Under the pieces are notes generated by a model. The model worked only from the letters and a program-made list of their open reading frames with translations, was not told the DNA's origin and searched no databases. A program made the position numbers and the translations under genes. Positions 12,614 to 24,548 of a stretch of 64,000 nucleotides of DNA are shown here, piece by piece. The DNA is from Hydractinia symbiolongicarpus (Eukaryota; Cnidaria; Hydrozoa; Anthoathecata; Hydractiniidae). The stretch is taken from NCBI RefSeq assembly GCF_029227915.1, contig NC_079887.1, forward strand, positions 13,268,001-13,332,000, read 5' to 3'. Numbering within the stretch: the first letter of the stretch is position 1; each line of letters starts with the position of its first letter.

Positions 12614-15588
12614 TCAATCCTCCGGGACTGTTTCCACATATACTGGTTCAGACACCAATTTATTCTCCGTGTCAGCTTCTATCGCTGTTTCAAAGTACAG
12701 CGGTTCATTTAATCCATCATTTTGCAATGATGTTTGTACGCTGTTGCAGTAAGACAGCTGTGCATAATCTTCATCAAAGACTCCATTTTTATCTATCTCT
12801 TTATAAATCTCTTCTTCTTTCGCCTAAATTGTTAGTATGATTTTGGTTGATTTATTGATTTCATTGGTTAATTACTTTATAGAAATGAAAATGCGAATTG
12901 CGAATTTTACCTTTTCACCCTTTTTATATTGTAAATGAGAAACCATCTGCAAATCTAAATAGAGTTCATAATATGAAAGCAACAACAACAAAGACTATAA
13001 TAACAGCAAAAACAGTAAAAACAAACAAATAAACCAGCAAACAAACAAACAAAACGAATAATGACAATAAATTCAGTAAACACAATCTTACCTGCTGTAG
13101 CATAATTATCAGATGCATAATTATTTGTTTTCAAGCTTCCCTGATTATTATTATCCACGCAACTTGGACTCTTTACCGTAGAATTTGACGGCTAGGAAGT
13201 GAAATTTTTAAAAAAAGATTATAGCAATTAAGGCTACGCTAATTATACTTACTGTTTATGAGCGAAACAACTACATTTCGTGATGTTCAAATATCTATTA
13301 AAACAATGTCTACCACATTAGGATGATTTCCGCAAAAACGCAAAGCTAATGTTGAAGCTGCTTAAATAGCAATAAAATAATTTAGCTTTTTGAGAAAACA
13401 CACCGTTCTGTTGGCTTTCTTCCACCTAGAAATAAAAATTAATAACTGAATAATCATGTGTTGGAAAATATAAAGAGATTTGATCTTGTGCATTAAAATT
13501 GCAATCAGAGCGTTATTAACAATTAATCTTTTTAGGAAAGTTGAAATTCTTAACAGGAATAAAGAATCGACAGAAAACAGACTATTTTACATTAGTTTGT
13601 AACATCTAAGCTTTGGTAACATCACTTTTTTCAAAAAGCAACTGGTTCTGTTATGAAAAATTTTGAGTAACTTTTGGTACTCAGTTTTGTATATAGGCAA
13701 CAATTTTTTGATCCGGATTAACATATTCAATATTTCCTGATAATTTGCCAAAGGAATGACTAAATTATTTGAATTCAGGATCAATATTTATGTTAGCATG
13801 TAAATTTCCAACACCAAGTACAACTGCCTGTATCAGTAGTCAAACATTGATTTAGATTTTTTCTCAACATAAAAAAAGTGTTGCCATGGCAACATTTTGG
13901 CAAATTTCCAAAAAAAAACAAATAGGGTTAAACCTGCGTATATATCATACAGAATTGTATGTGAAGATAAAGTGTAATGTTAGCATCTTTTATTTCGCTT
14001 TTCTCAATCGAAGAAAACTTAATTTATTTTCTGCACATTCCACAATTATTTGCATCGGTATATACGACTCTTATTACGCTTTTGGGTCCGAAAGCTTCCA
14101 GCAGATAAAACTAATTGACATGTGACTGTTTGTTTTACATCGTCACTGTAAAACACCTTTAATCACTCACTTATCCTTATTTTCTAATCGATACAGCAAG
14201 ACCTGATTTACATTAAGTAGCGAAACAAATATGCAATAAGTACGTTAATTAATTTTACCTTACAATTAATACAATCAAAATTAGTACAACAATTACAACC
14301 ATAGCGCATGCGCTTCCAATGATAATACTGTTGCTATTTCCATTTGAGTTTTCTTTCAATGTCATTGCTGATTTTGTTGTGATCTGTTTCGAAGTCGTTG
14401 TTGAAATTGGTGTTGAAGTTTTTGCTGTTATTGTTGTGTAATCTAAAAAATTGATAAATCCGTGCAAATGTTCCTAGAATATAGCTTGTTGTAGAAACGG
14501 TTTGATAATGTTCTAAATCCAATCTACTTAAAAGATGATCATTTATTCAATAATTACTTACAAGTATATGTTCCAAATTTTTTATATACGTAGCAATCAG
14601 CTGAAATAACATGTGTTGAAGGATTTTTTCGCTTGCCACAAAGTAATTTAACCAATCTTCCTTTAATATTATTCAATTTTCCATTGAGCTAAACAGAATT
14701 CATTTTTACTACTTCGACATAACCAGATGACATTTTGAGGAATGTCAATGAGACATTTATGTAATTAAAATAGGAAAATGCCTATAATCCAAAATAAGAC
14801 ATTTTAGACGCAGAGTATGAAATTATCTACGTTTAGTGCGCAATAAGTACTTTAATTATTAGATCTTTGTTCTTTTATCATTTACTTGACTAGTTTAATG
14901 AAAATTAAATACCCAAATATTAAGTCCTTCTCCATCAAAATGTTCTTTAATATGAATATTCACCCAACTTTGGGCAATGCTATTCCATGCCAATAGTGAA
15001 TAATGTTGACAATCTTCCATGTCGCGATATATTTTTTGAGACTTCAAGACATCTTTTTTACATCCTAACATCAAGAAGAAATGCATTCATAATTTAAAAT
15101 AATATCATCTCATCAAGAGGGGAGTTTATTCCAGAAGTTGTCAAGCAGCATCTTACACACTGACTGAGATAAAAAGACAGAGGTAACTGTCAAAATGGTA
15201 GCCTAAAATAAATTCCCTTGTTTATGACGTTTTAAGATACTTTTCAATGACAATTCGTGGCAGTGTTTTTAAAATAATGAAAGGAAAACTTAGATTAGAG
15301 AATAACTAAATAATTCAAAAACATAATGGCATAGTAGGTACCTGGTGAGATTTTTGAACGTCTAAAGCAACCTGCTGTACCATTAACAATATGAAACGTC
15401 CTGTCTCTACTGCTGCATTTACATAGACCGTTTGACCTTCCCCACACCGTGTTACTAAGTTGATCACATTCCGACTTGTTTACATTTTGTATTACATCTC
15501 TGTATTTTCTAGAAACCTTTAGACATTCGACAACATATAACAAGAATATAACGCTCATGTAAATACTTGATTTTTTTACCAACTTCAT
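12614..15588 (-). CDS. Gene B: intact ITAM-bearing type I membrane receptor, 361 aa
   Basis: Eight exons: 15342-15588, 14913-15064, 14562-14688, 14259-14442, 13404-13425, 13092-13191, 12911-12954, 12614-12823. All have GT-AG borders and phases 1-0-1-2-0-1-0, and together they give one open frame. The start at 15588 was chosen because it aligns with gene C (MKLVKK / MRLIKN); an in-frame ATG lies 54 nt upstream. Residues about 1-25 are a signal peptide. The ectodomain has C-x14-C-x-C-x15-C, then C..C in exon 2 and two Cys in exon 3. A short Thr/Ser stalk precedes the helix (about 214-236, IIIGSACAMVVIVVLILIV) and the basic segment RWKKANRT. The tail has YASDNYATA in exon 6, then an ITAM (Y299-KEI-x9-Y312-AQL), then PLYFET and PVYVET. 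Neighbours are paralogues on the same strand. The likely role is a cell-surface receptor signalling through SH2 proteins; ligand and ectodomain fold are unknown. Confidence 0.82.
12755..12814 (-). other. ITAM of gene B (EEIYKEI-x9-YAQL)
   Basis: It matches the full consensus [DE]xxYxx[LI]-x(6-12)-Yxx[LI]. The acidic residue sits at -3 of the first Tyr and nine residues separate the halves. It lies at the start of the last exon, after the acceptor. Confidence 0.85.
13880..13893. promoter_or_regulatory. Perfect X-box-like palindrome (RFX-type), second copy
   Basis: Identical GTTGCCATGGCAAC inside intron 4 of gene B. Both copies share a 19-base core, AAAGTGTTGCCATGGCAAC, so they may instead be fragments of one repeat. 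Confidence 0.5.
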
Positions 15589-16061
15589 CTTACCATCTAC
15601 TAACATGTATTTATGTTTTTTAATTAAAGTGATATGAATCAATATTCTTTCTAGATAACTTTCACAACTATAGAAAATACTTTTTATTTATTAAAAAGGA
15701 ATTTACTGAATAAAATGGATCAATTTTTGTAATTACTTAAGAAGTAATTACTTTTGTCCGTTTACGGGGGAGGTTTGGTTTAATTGTGTATTCTGCGTAT
15801 TAGATTTCCAGAACGGAAAGTAAAACTTGTTTGCTAAGTATGTTAAGAACTTTCGTCGCAAGCATAATCTCACCCCACACGCAATTTCGAGAGTAGAGGT
15901 ACCAGCCAACTAAAAAAGTACCTCAAGTGTAGAAAACTTCTGACAATCAATGTTACGCAATATACGAAAATATATTCAAATAGAGAAGACAAAAATGTAA
16001 AAAAATACTCTATAAAAATTATTATAACGCATATTATTATATACCCGTAAGCAAAAACAGC

Positions 16062-16108
16062 CATTGAATAAATAATCGTATTCCACCCGTATTATTCAAT
16101 GCTTGTGA
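16062..16108. repeat. Imperfect inverted repeat (ATTGAATAA...TTATTCAAT)
   Basis: CATTGAATAAATAAT is followed about 15 bases later by ATTATTCAATG. It may be part of the same element as the palindrome at 16421-16555. Confidence 0.6.
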
Positions 16109-16192
16109 CGTAACAATAGTTTTGACAAAACATTCGTAAACGCATGTTTTGATTTTATCCTTTCCGCCTCATTAATTTTTATCGTAATTAAC

Positions 16193-16262
16193 TGTGATTG
16201 GTTGTTTCTTAGTGGTCCGTTTTCTGATTGGTCGATTTCCAAACACGTGAAATGGCGGGAAC
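16193..16262 (-). promoter_or_regulatory. Cluster of CCAAT, E-box and E2F-like motifs upstream of gene B
   Basis: In about 70 bases there are two TGATTGG (inverted CCAAT), one CACGTG and one GGCGGGAA (E2F-like). Read on gene B's strand the order is TTCCCGCC, CACGTG, CCAAT, CCAAT, 605-675 bases before the ATG. It may be a promoter for gene B or part of the adjacent foldback element. Confidence 0.4.
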
Positions 16263-16420
16263 TTTTTTGTCGAGAAAATTCTTTTTACAAAAACATCAAA
16301 ACAAAGAAATCGAAACAAAAATGAATCGCTTCACTATAAAATGAAACGAAAACAAAACAAACACAAAACAAAATAAGTAATATTAATTATAACAATCTCT
16401 TTTGGGTATATAATAAAAAA

Positions 16421-16555
16421 TATATACAATAGGTAAACATAGGTTATTGGATTTATTAACCCGAGGTGATTTATACTCAACGACGCGCAGCGTCGTTGAA
16501 TATAAATCACCTCGGGTTAATAAATCTCAATAACCTATGTTTACCTATTGTATAT
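16421..16555. repeat. Long near-perfect palindrome (foldback)
   Basis: Arms of about 66 bases are centred on 16488, where the sequence reads AACGACGC-GCA-GCGTCGTT. There is only a one-base bulge near the outer third. The whole can fold into a long hairpin. It lies about 0.8-1.0 kb upstream of gene B's start and may be a foldback or MITE element. Confidence 0.93.
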
Positions 16556-17299
16556 CTACTTATTAACCAACTTAAGAGTTGGCAAACGACAATTTAAACG
16601 TCCAACTATTAATATAGCCATGTATGAATCTATTTATAAGCTTTATGGGAATTCTTAGGATATATTGTATGTTATTTTTTGTTTGCCACATTAGTGTGAC
16701 TAAATACCAAGCAGTTATTCAGATATTTTGCAAAGCTTAAATTTAAATTAATTTTTACGATGATATTATTACCAAAAATGCTGACATCAGCATTTTTTTG
16801 TCCAAATTGTTACTAGAGGCCTCCCCTCAACACCAAGGAGCCCTCAAATAGCCTAGCGGAAATAATTTTATTATCGCACACAAATATAAGTAACCGTACG
16901 ATCTTTGTCCGTTGGGCCTTAAAATGTTTAATTCTCAATTTTTTTATTTGCATGACTCAACAAGGTTTAACATTTTTGCAATTCCTATATGACCCACAGT
17001 GGCAGATTTAGGGTATGTCAAGCTAGTCGGGTGGACGTGCTTAATTTTCGTCAAAAGCCTTGTGGTTGCAATTTCAAAATAGTATTTTTCTTATAAACAA
17101 AAATCTTTCCGGGTCTCTTATAATGCGCCGGATTGAATTTATATAGAATTTTTACACTTAATACACACGTGCATATGTTATATAGTTGAGCGCATATTCA
17201 TCAATGATATGGCGTAATACTTAAGAAACTGCTTAATTATCCTGCGACTAACTTCGCATGTTGTTTTATTAGGGGGCACACAATTCAGTTATCTATATT

Positions 17300-17430
17300 G
17301 TAATAGCCGAATACGTCTGTTTGTCTGTCACGCAAAATGGTAGCTTAGCTGCGCGAGTAGAAAGACGCACGCAATGTGGTATAAAAAGGACGGGCGAATC
17401 CTGGATTTTTCACGGGATAACGACTAGTTT
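17300..17430 (+). repeat. Dispersed repeat, copy 2
   Basis: Contains TGTCTGTCACGCAAAATGG, TAGCTTAGCTGCG, GACGGGCGAATCC and TGGATTTTTCACGGG. It lies about 190 bases before the right copy of the segmental duplication, in opposite orientation to copies 1 and 3. Confidence 0.75.
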
Positions 17431-17618
17431 GCTTTAACTCACCGTAAAAATTGTCGCATATACCCCCTTATTTAATCTCGATGTACTTCGACTTACTTGT
17501 TATTACAGGGGGTAAAAAATATAAATAATGGTAACATGTGACCGTAAAAGGCATAAGACAACCCCTGTAATTGTGACATAAGTACGTCAAAGTACGTCGA
17601 GGATATTCATTAAGGGGT

Positions 17619-20600
17619 AGTGACTTGGGAAATACCGCTAAAAGTCGTTAGAAACAAACAAACTTCGTCGTACAGTAGTTTTTCGCAACAAAAATAAAAT
17701 AACAACATATTTACTTTTGAAGATTTGTTATCAAGGTAATAAAATATCAAAGAACTAAGAACTTGACAAAAATTTGTGCAATTACCCCCTGATAAATTTA
17801 TTGCGACTTACTTGTGAACAGATTTCCATGCTGAACTGAAAATGAAACTTTAAAGCCGTCGCATGCGTGGTGTGCGTACAAAGTTATTTGTCAGCTGAAG
17901 AAAGAAAACGCATGATGTTTTTTATTAAAGCTTTGCTTTTAGTTAGGTTGGATAAAGAAAGTTGTTGTGCCTGGTACTGTGCATTTTCGAATTAAAAGCA
18001 GATTTGAATTGGAATAAGCTGCTTTTTTTAAATCAACAATTTTAGCTTCAAAGAATGGTTTACTTTACAAGACCTCGAAATATACTATTTTCTGGTGAAC
18101 TTTGTTTCTTGATGGACGGTGTTATAGGTTGAAGCAGATTTAGTATTGTTTACAATGCGTTTTTAGCTAGTTAGAATGCAGATAACTTGTGCAGAAACAC
18201 TTCAATACCATTTTTGAACTAGTAAGATAAAAAATCACTGAATTTTTGTTACTTATATAAAAACGGAAAATGCCTTATTCACATAAAAAATGTAATTTAT
18301 ACTTTATAAAATATAATTTATGTTCTGTTGCATAAATTATATTCTGCTTTTTTTCGCACACAGGCTTTCATATAACAGCACTCGTCTTCTGCTTGTCACA
18401 AATCTATTAAAATATGCTCTCCAGTTTAGAGTGTTCCATACGGTATACAAAAATTTGTAGTTTTTAAAAAAGCCTTCTGGATAGAGGGTTAAAATACTCA
18501 AGTTTTTTTTCAAAGCGTGCAAAAATTTTGCCCTCAACACACAGGGTTGTGTAAACCGCTTTATGAAACGTCAAAGTAAACTGGCTTTAAATCTCAGTAT
18601 AAAAGTGGCTAATATATAGACCTTTCCCTGCTTGCTTTTTCTCATCTTAGTTTTAATATATTTTTTAAATGGGATTTTATGCGCTTAGTAAAAAACGCCC
18701 TTTAACGCCTTGCGTACTTTTAACGCCCATTTTCTAGTGACTTTGTAAAAAAATGAACTAACTTGTTTAAATTTCTGTATCCGCCCCTGATCGATTTGCA
18801 GATTTTCTGTGTGTAACACATCTTGCAGGCAAAGATAAGCATCTCCTGACTTTTCTTAATTTTTATTTAGGCCTGTGATGTAAAAGAAAGAAAATAAATG
18901 CACTTCACAGAAGAGTACCATTGCATATTGGGTCCAGGGTAAATTGAATTCAAAAGCGGCCAAAACCTAACAATTTACAAGTGTGTAAAACTGTAAGAGT
19001 GTTGTAATGTGGAATTTGTTATTGTTTACGTATGGACCATATATATTGTCACCAGGTGGGTACTTCGGTATTGCTGAGGAGGTATATGGTACCAAGAATT
19101 AAAACACACCACTACAGAAAGGACAATTCTGATCCCACTGACGTATATGTTCTTGTTTCTTCATCTACATCATCCTTCTATTCATTTTCAATATTCTACA
19201 GACGTTTCAAATTTAATGACACCTGCGTCAAAATTTCCAATGCAACGGGTCTTTATATTGTTATCGTTAAATTAAGAACTATATTGCATATATGACGACA
19301 TTATAGAAAAACAACATCAATAAAGTCAATTTTGCATGAAACAAGTATAACAGATATAACAGGACTATGGCATTAGTACCATGTGAGCAAATTAAATTAC
19401 AATATAATGTAACATAAATTAAATGTGGAAAATAGCCTAGTAGTATGTGATGCGGTATTTCTGATCCCAATAACGTCATCAAATTATTCTCTTAGCTGGA
19501 ATAGGTTTGCATTAAGACATTCCACAATTCATGTTTCATCACCCAATCGAAAATAGCTCGGGTTATATGGCCTGGGGGTACTTTATTCCCTTCTCCCCTT
19601 CCGTGCACAAAAGGATAAAAGGCATAAAGTGAAGGCTCAAAGAGGAACACAGCACAAGGAAATGTAACCTGTTTTGATATATTTATCATTCACTTTGCAG
19701 TCTATCAAACTCACTTCCAGTGAATTTGGCTCATATTGCATACTCTCAAACTCACTAACATAGTTAAGGCGTAGAAGCAGTTACACTTTCAAAAAAATAT
19801 GTCTATGTCCTAGCTGAATCTAGAGTCTCCCTATTTTATTACAGCTGGAACATGTAGCTGTTGTGGACTCGATAGGCAATGTCTATTTTTTGCAAGCAGA
19901 AGGTTGACTATTACTTAATAGGTCCCTTATTGCTTCAATACCCAATTTAATTGGTCACTGTCATCGATATTTGGAACAGATAGTATGTCATTTTTCCTTT
20001 TTTTAAATGCAGTTTTCACTATTGCAATATATTGCATGCAATATTGTACAATAATTTTTTAACCCTCCCATTTACGCCCCCCCCCCCCCCCCCCCTGTCG
20101 AAAACGCTTCAACGCTTTCTCAACTATAGCTGTTTCATCTGGGTTTGGTATTATAATCGTGTTTAATCTCACTGTGAAAACAGCATTATATGTATACATA
20201 ATATCAGACATTATACAATAACATCTATATTCTCTTTGCGTTACTTTAACACTTTAAAATTATGATACTTTCTCATTTCTTCCAACATTCATTCCTCCGA
20301 TATTGTTTCCACATATACTGGTTCAGATTTATTTGGCAGAACATTTTCACTATTTCCTGCAGTCTCTATCTCTGTTTCATATTATAACGGCTCATCTAAT
20401 TGTCATCATTATGTACGGAATTCACACCTTTGTTGCTTTGCCATAACTGTGCATAATCTTCAACACTGATGTCTTTTGTGTCTAACTCCTTATATGTCTC
20501 TTCTTCAGTTACCTAAAAATGTAAGAATTCACATGCTACAAACTAAAACACACGGACTTTTATTTAAATTGTAACAGCTTCATCAATAAAAAGTACAAGA

Positions 20601-22716
20601 TCAACTTCGTCAAGACGTTAAAATACAAAACAATGGAGAATATGTTTAAATCGATCTTTCTTCTATTATGATTATAATGTCATCAAAAAAAATACTAAGG
20701 AATCAATATTCTAAAAATTTGTTGTACACCTATCATTTGAAACTTATATTTTCAATTAATTTTATATCGATCAAACGAATTATTACTTGCCATATTATAT
20801 TGTGGCTTGGAAACCATCTGCATATCTAAATACCGATTTCGTATATATTTTAAAGTTGAACTACAATCGTACACAATAATAAAACTTCCAAAAGACATTT
20901 ACGCTTAAGAATTTAATAAATTTTGGGATGCATTCGGTCCAAATTCTTAAATCCATATTTTTTATTCTTTGGTAGACCGAGACAACATTAAATTTGCGAG
21001 ATGAAGAATTGTGAAAGGTTTTTTTTATTAATATTCTCCTGGATTGTACACTCAATACTGTAACAGAAAGATGTACCTAGTTTGGCATAGTCATAGTCAT
21101 TTGATGGTGCACTTGGTTGATTACTGATAACATATCCAGCATTTGTTGCAGCGGGAGTTGGAGACTAAGAGTTGAAGTTTAAAACTTTAAGTTACTACAA
21201 TCCAGCTTAAAATTTGTAAGAATAAATGCTTAATTTCAAAGAAATATTGACGAGCAGTTATTTACAGTCTTTTTATACCCTGCCTGAAATTCAAAGATGT
21301 CAAGGTTTACTTTTTAATGTTCATAATATACTTAGCAGCTTAAGTTATTTGGTTACTTCCGAAACGTCAAACTGTGATAATTTTTGCTGAAATTAGCATA
21401 ACCTGTTTTCTCGATTTTTTAGAACTTGCGGGACGTCCAATTATTTGTTCCATAATGCAACATCGCAGAAACTGCCACTAGCGCCGTTTCAACGTTCCCC
21501 AACCACCTTACATATCTACCTAGGTACAATTTCCGCAGTCTTTTAGCTGCAGAGCATTTGTCAGAGAGTGCTATTTTGCCATTTCCAAAAATAGCCAAAA
21601 AAGTGCCACTTTGCAAATAATTAAGAACAGAATTAAAGATAGAACATTTGTAAAGGTAGTAAAGGGGATATATTTCGTAGCGTTGTATTTCTGATCCGGT
21701 CTTACTGCAATTGCCATTGCCTAACAGTGGCAATTCGTCGTTAAATTACGATACTTAAGCATGTACCGACCTTATTTTTAGGTACTCTTTTCCTCCTAAA
21801 AATAAAAATAACAAAATAATAAGAACAATAACAAAAAAACGTAAGCATCTTTATTTATATCTCAATGGTCATTCTTCATATAAACCAGTAAATCCAATCT
21901 GAATGTCGTGGTTAAGCAAATTTTTGTAAAATTAAACTTTTAAAATTAAACCTTTATACAGAAAGCAAGGTCGAAAGGTTTGCAGAAGATGTAATTGTGT
22001 GAAATGATCTTTAAGCAACAGATATGCACATTATTAGGTGTATAACAAAGAGTATCTACTGTTATTTATACTTCTTCCTAATACCTTATCGGTAAAAAAA
22101 ATGTCGGTAAATGGTCACCCTCAGTGACTATCTATTTTTACGTTTTATATAGACTAGTCACTTTTACTGATTCTTTTACCTGATCCTAGAAAATGGAACA
22201 AAGGTATGACTCAATAGCATGGTGGGTAAAAAGAAAAATCGGCTTTTCCCTGATAATTTCCATCAATTTTTGCATACATATCGGTCAATATACACAGTAA
22301 AAGCTTGACGAAGTCGACTAAAGACAATGCTGATGACAGCGAACCGTATTGTAAAAAATGCAGTTGGTTTGTTCTTTGTTTCTTTAACTTAACCGATTGT
22401 TGTTCAATGTCTTCAGTTAAATCATAGGTTTATATGTCACGGATACTGAACCTATATGTCCATCAAAAAAATTACCGATTAAGCATTTTACACTGCTTAT
22501 GCCATACCTTATTTAGAACATTAAGATCCAAAATGCTTCAAAATGATGAGGGTACAAGAGTACCCTTTGTATTTTTTAATTTTTCTAGGTAGAAAAATTT
22601 TGTTAGCAAAAATGTAACATTGGTCAAATATTACATTTTAACTGACTATTCTTTTGCAAGCCAACATTATTTCTTCCGTCTAAAACCTTTTATCAACCTA
22701 TTTCACCGATCTTTTT
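17619..22716. repeat. Segmental duplication, right copy
   Basis: This is the direct-orientation partner of 1-6151. It contains gene C exons 5-8 and 3' flank. The right edge (22716) lies in intron 4 of gene C, between exon 5 and the helix exon. The copies part after a shared run ending in CCGATCTTTTT. Confidence 0.95.
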
Positions 22717-24548
22717 TTCGGTTAATACCATAGTTAAGCTCAAACAAATGGAAAAATGATACTGTTTGCGCTTACAATAAGCATTTCAGTGATTATTTTG
22801 TGGTTATTACAACATTACTCAGTGTTCACATCACAAACATTTTATCTGGTCCTCTCAGTCTCCAAAATAGATTAAAATGACGATAAATTTTCTCGAATCA
22901 CATTTACCATCACTTGTAAAGTTTCTTCATTTTTATTTACTTTTGAGCTATGTTCTAGCTAGTTTTTCTAGAGAGTATAAATGGATACAAAACCTTTTTC
23001 TTACCTTACCATAAACATCACTGCCATCAGGAGTAGGATTAGTACCATGCCACAGATCACACCTATGATCCAAATGCTGGTACTGTTGCTTGTGCTTCTT
23101 TCGGTAAGTGCTGTTACGTTATTTAATACTGTGAATGCAGACGTCAGCGTTGGGAAGATTTTAGTTCTTCGTGTTTGTGTTGTTTTTATTGCCTTTTTTT
23201 CAAACGTCTTGGTCGTCACCGTTGTTGTTTTGTTAGCGTTGATGTTGTTGTAAATAACCAAGTATGGTAATCTGGTAATTGTATTATAATTTCGAAAATT
23301 ATTTTAATGAACAACTTAGGCATGAGATCTGATCTATTTCTAGGAGGGTGTCCCTCAATTTGTGTGAGTGTCCCTACCCTCCTTTGAAGGATTTAGAGTA
23401 TCGTATGTAGAGAAAGGATTTTGTGTTGGTAAAGTGATCCATTCAAGAAACAAGGGCTTTTTAAGACGCATATGGCTTCTTTCTTACACAGTCTATGCTC
23501 AGGTAGTGAAATAGATTGTGATAAAATAAAAGCTACGCGATGTAATTAAAAATTTACGTATACTTATACGTTCCAACAACTTAAAGACCAAGCATTTTCC
23601 CTCAGGATATTCTTTAGTATAACAAGTATAATTAACTTTTAGTAAACTTCCTTCTATTCTTCTCACTTGGTCATCAGTCTAAAATACAATTGTTAAATTC
23701 CTTTGTTACGCAAACACAGGATTAGTAAGAAATTTGAAATAAAGTAAGTATGCGCTAAATTTTATTCCCATTGTTATGTTACAGCTCGTGCAATAAATCT
23801 ATGCTTTGATACATTTCATTCTAATTTAATAAAAAGATAACAATTATTTTTTCACAGGGTACTTTAAACAATCGAAAAATGAAAGTGAAATGATCATCAG
23901 AATTCAAATCTTAGATTCGGTTTGATTACTTTTAACTTAATAAGTGTTTTTCTAAATGTTTTCTTTTTAAGACTACAAATATTTTAATACCTGGAAATCA
24001 ATTTCGTAGTTATTTTCAGTATCAGTTACGTCAACAAAAGAAATATCCTCATCCAGAGTCCAACTTGAGATACTTTGGTTTCAAATCATTACTTTCATTA
24101 CTGAATTATCGCAATACTTAATATCTTCATAAACGGCCTTTGTTGTTGATCAAATATAGGAACCGCTATTATATTGCATTAACTTCATAATCGATTGCTT
24201 GCATTCTAGCAAATAGATACTGGTATAAAAGCTGTTTTAATTCGCAAAACTGATAAACAAAACATAGAGTGATTAGATAGGAAGATAAAGAACAATGAAA
24301 CAAATACCTGGCGCAATTCCCTTACGATTGAAGCATCCTTTCACGCCATTAACGATATGAAACGTTCTGCTTTCGCTTGTACATTGACATTCTCCATTTT
24401 CCCACAACGTGTTAGGAATAGTATTGCATTCTGAATTCGTTACATTTTGTATTTGATCCCTCTACATTCTAGTTATATTCGTTGACAAAGCAAAACACAA
24501 ACAGTAGGTTAAACCAATGTAAACGTTAATATTTTTTATCAATCTCAT
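20396..24548 (-). pseudogene. Gene C: pseudogene of the ITAM receptor family
   Basis: All eight exons can be found: exon 1 24308-24548, 2 23991-24205, 3 23564-23678, 4 (helix) 23005-23271, 5 21771-21795, 6 21077-21164, 7 20791-20825, 8 20396-20512. Exon 1 has an in-frame TAG at 24462-24464, aligned with a Tyr of gene B. Exon 2 has TGA at 24150-24152 and 24081-24083; the first falls where relatives have Trp. Exon 4 is 267 nt, one base out from the family's length rule, implying a frameshift before the helix (IIGVICGMVLILLLMAVMFMV). Exon 8 keeps the ITAM (YKEL-x9-YAQL) but a one-base deletion, shared with gene A, creates TAG at 20396-20398. Remnants of the Y-x-E-T motifs continue out of frame to 20289. 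Exons 5-8 and the 3' flank duplicate gene A. Splice sites look intact, so transcripts may still form. Confidence 0.85.
20444..20503 (-). other. ITAM remnant of pseudogene C (EETYKEL-x9-YAQL)
   Basis: The motif is complete although the gene is dead upstream. The identical motif lies in gene A at 3878-3937. Confidence 0.8.

Larger units (their letters stand above)
15589..17618. other. Region upstream of gene B up to the second duplication copy
   Basis: Holds gene B's presumed promoter (motif cluster at 16193-16262), the foldback at 16421-16555 and dispersed repeat copy 2. No coding signal seen. Confidence 0.6.

Noticed and set aside
21419-21733. 104-codon minus-strand open frame in gene C intron 5
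   Set aside because: The matching stretch in gene A (about 4860-5160) has a two-base difference that breaks the frame, and no splice or start context supports it.
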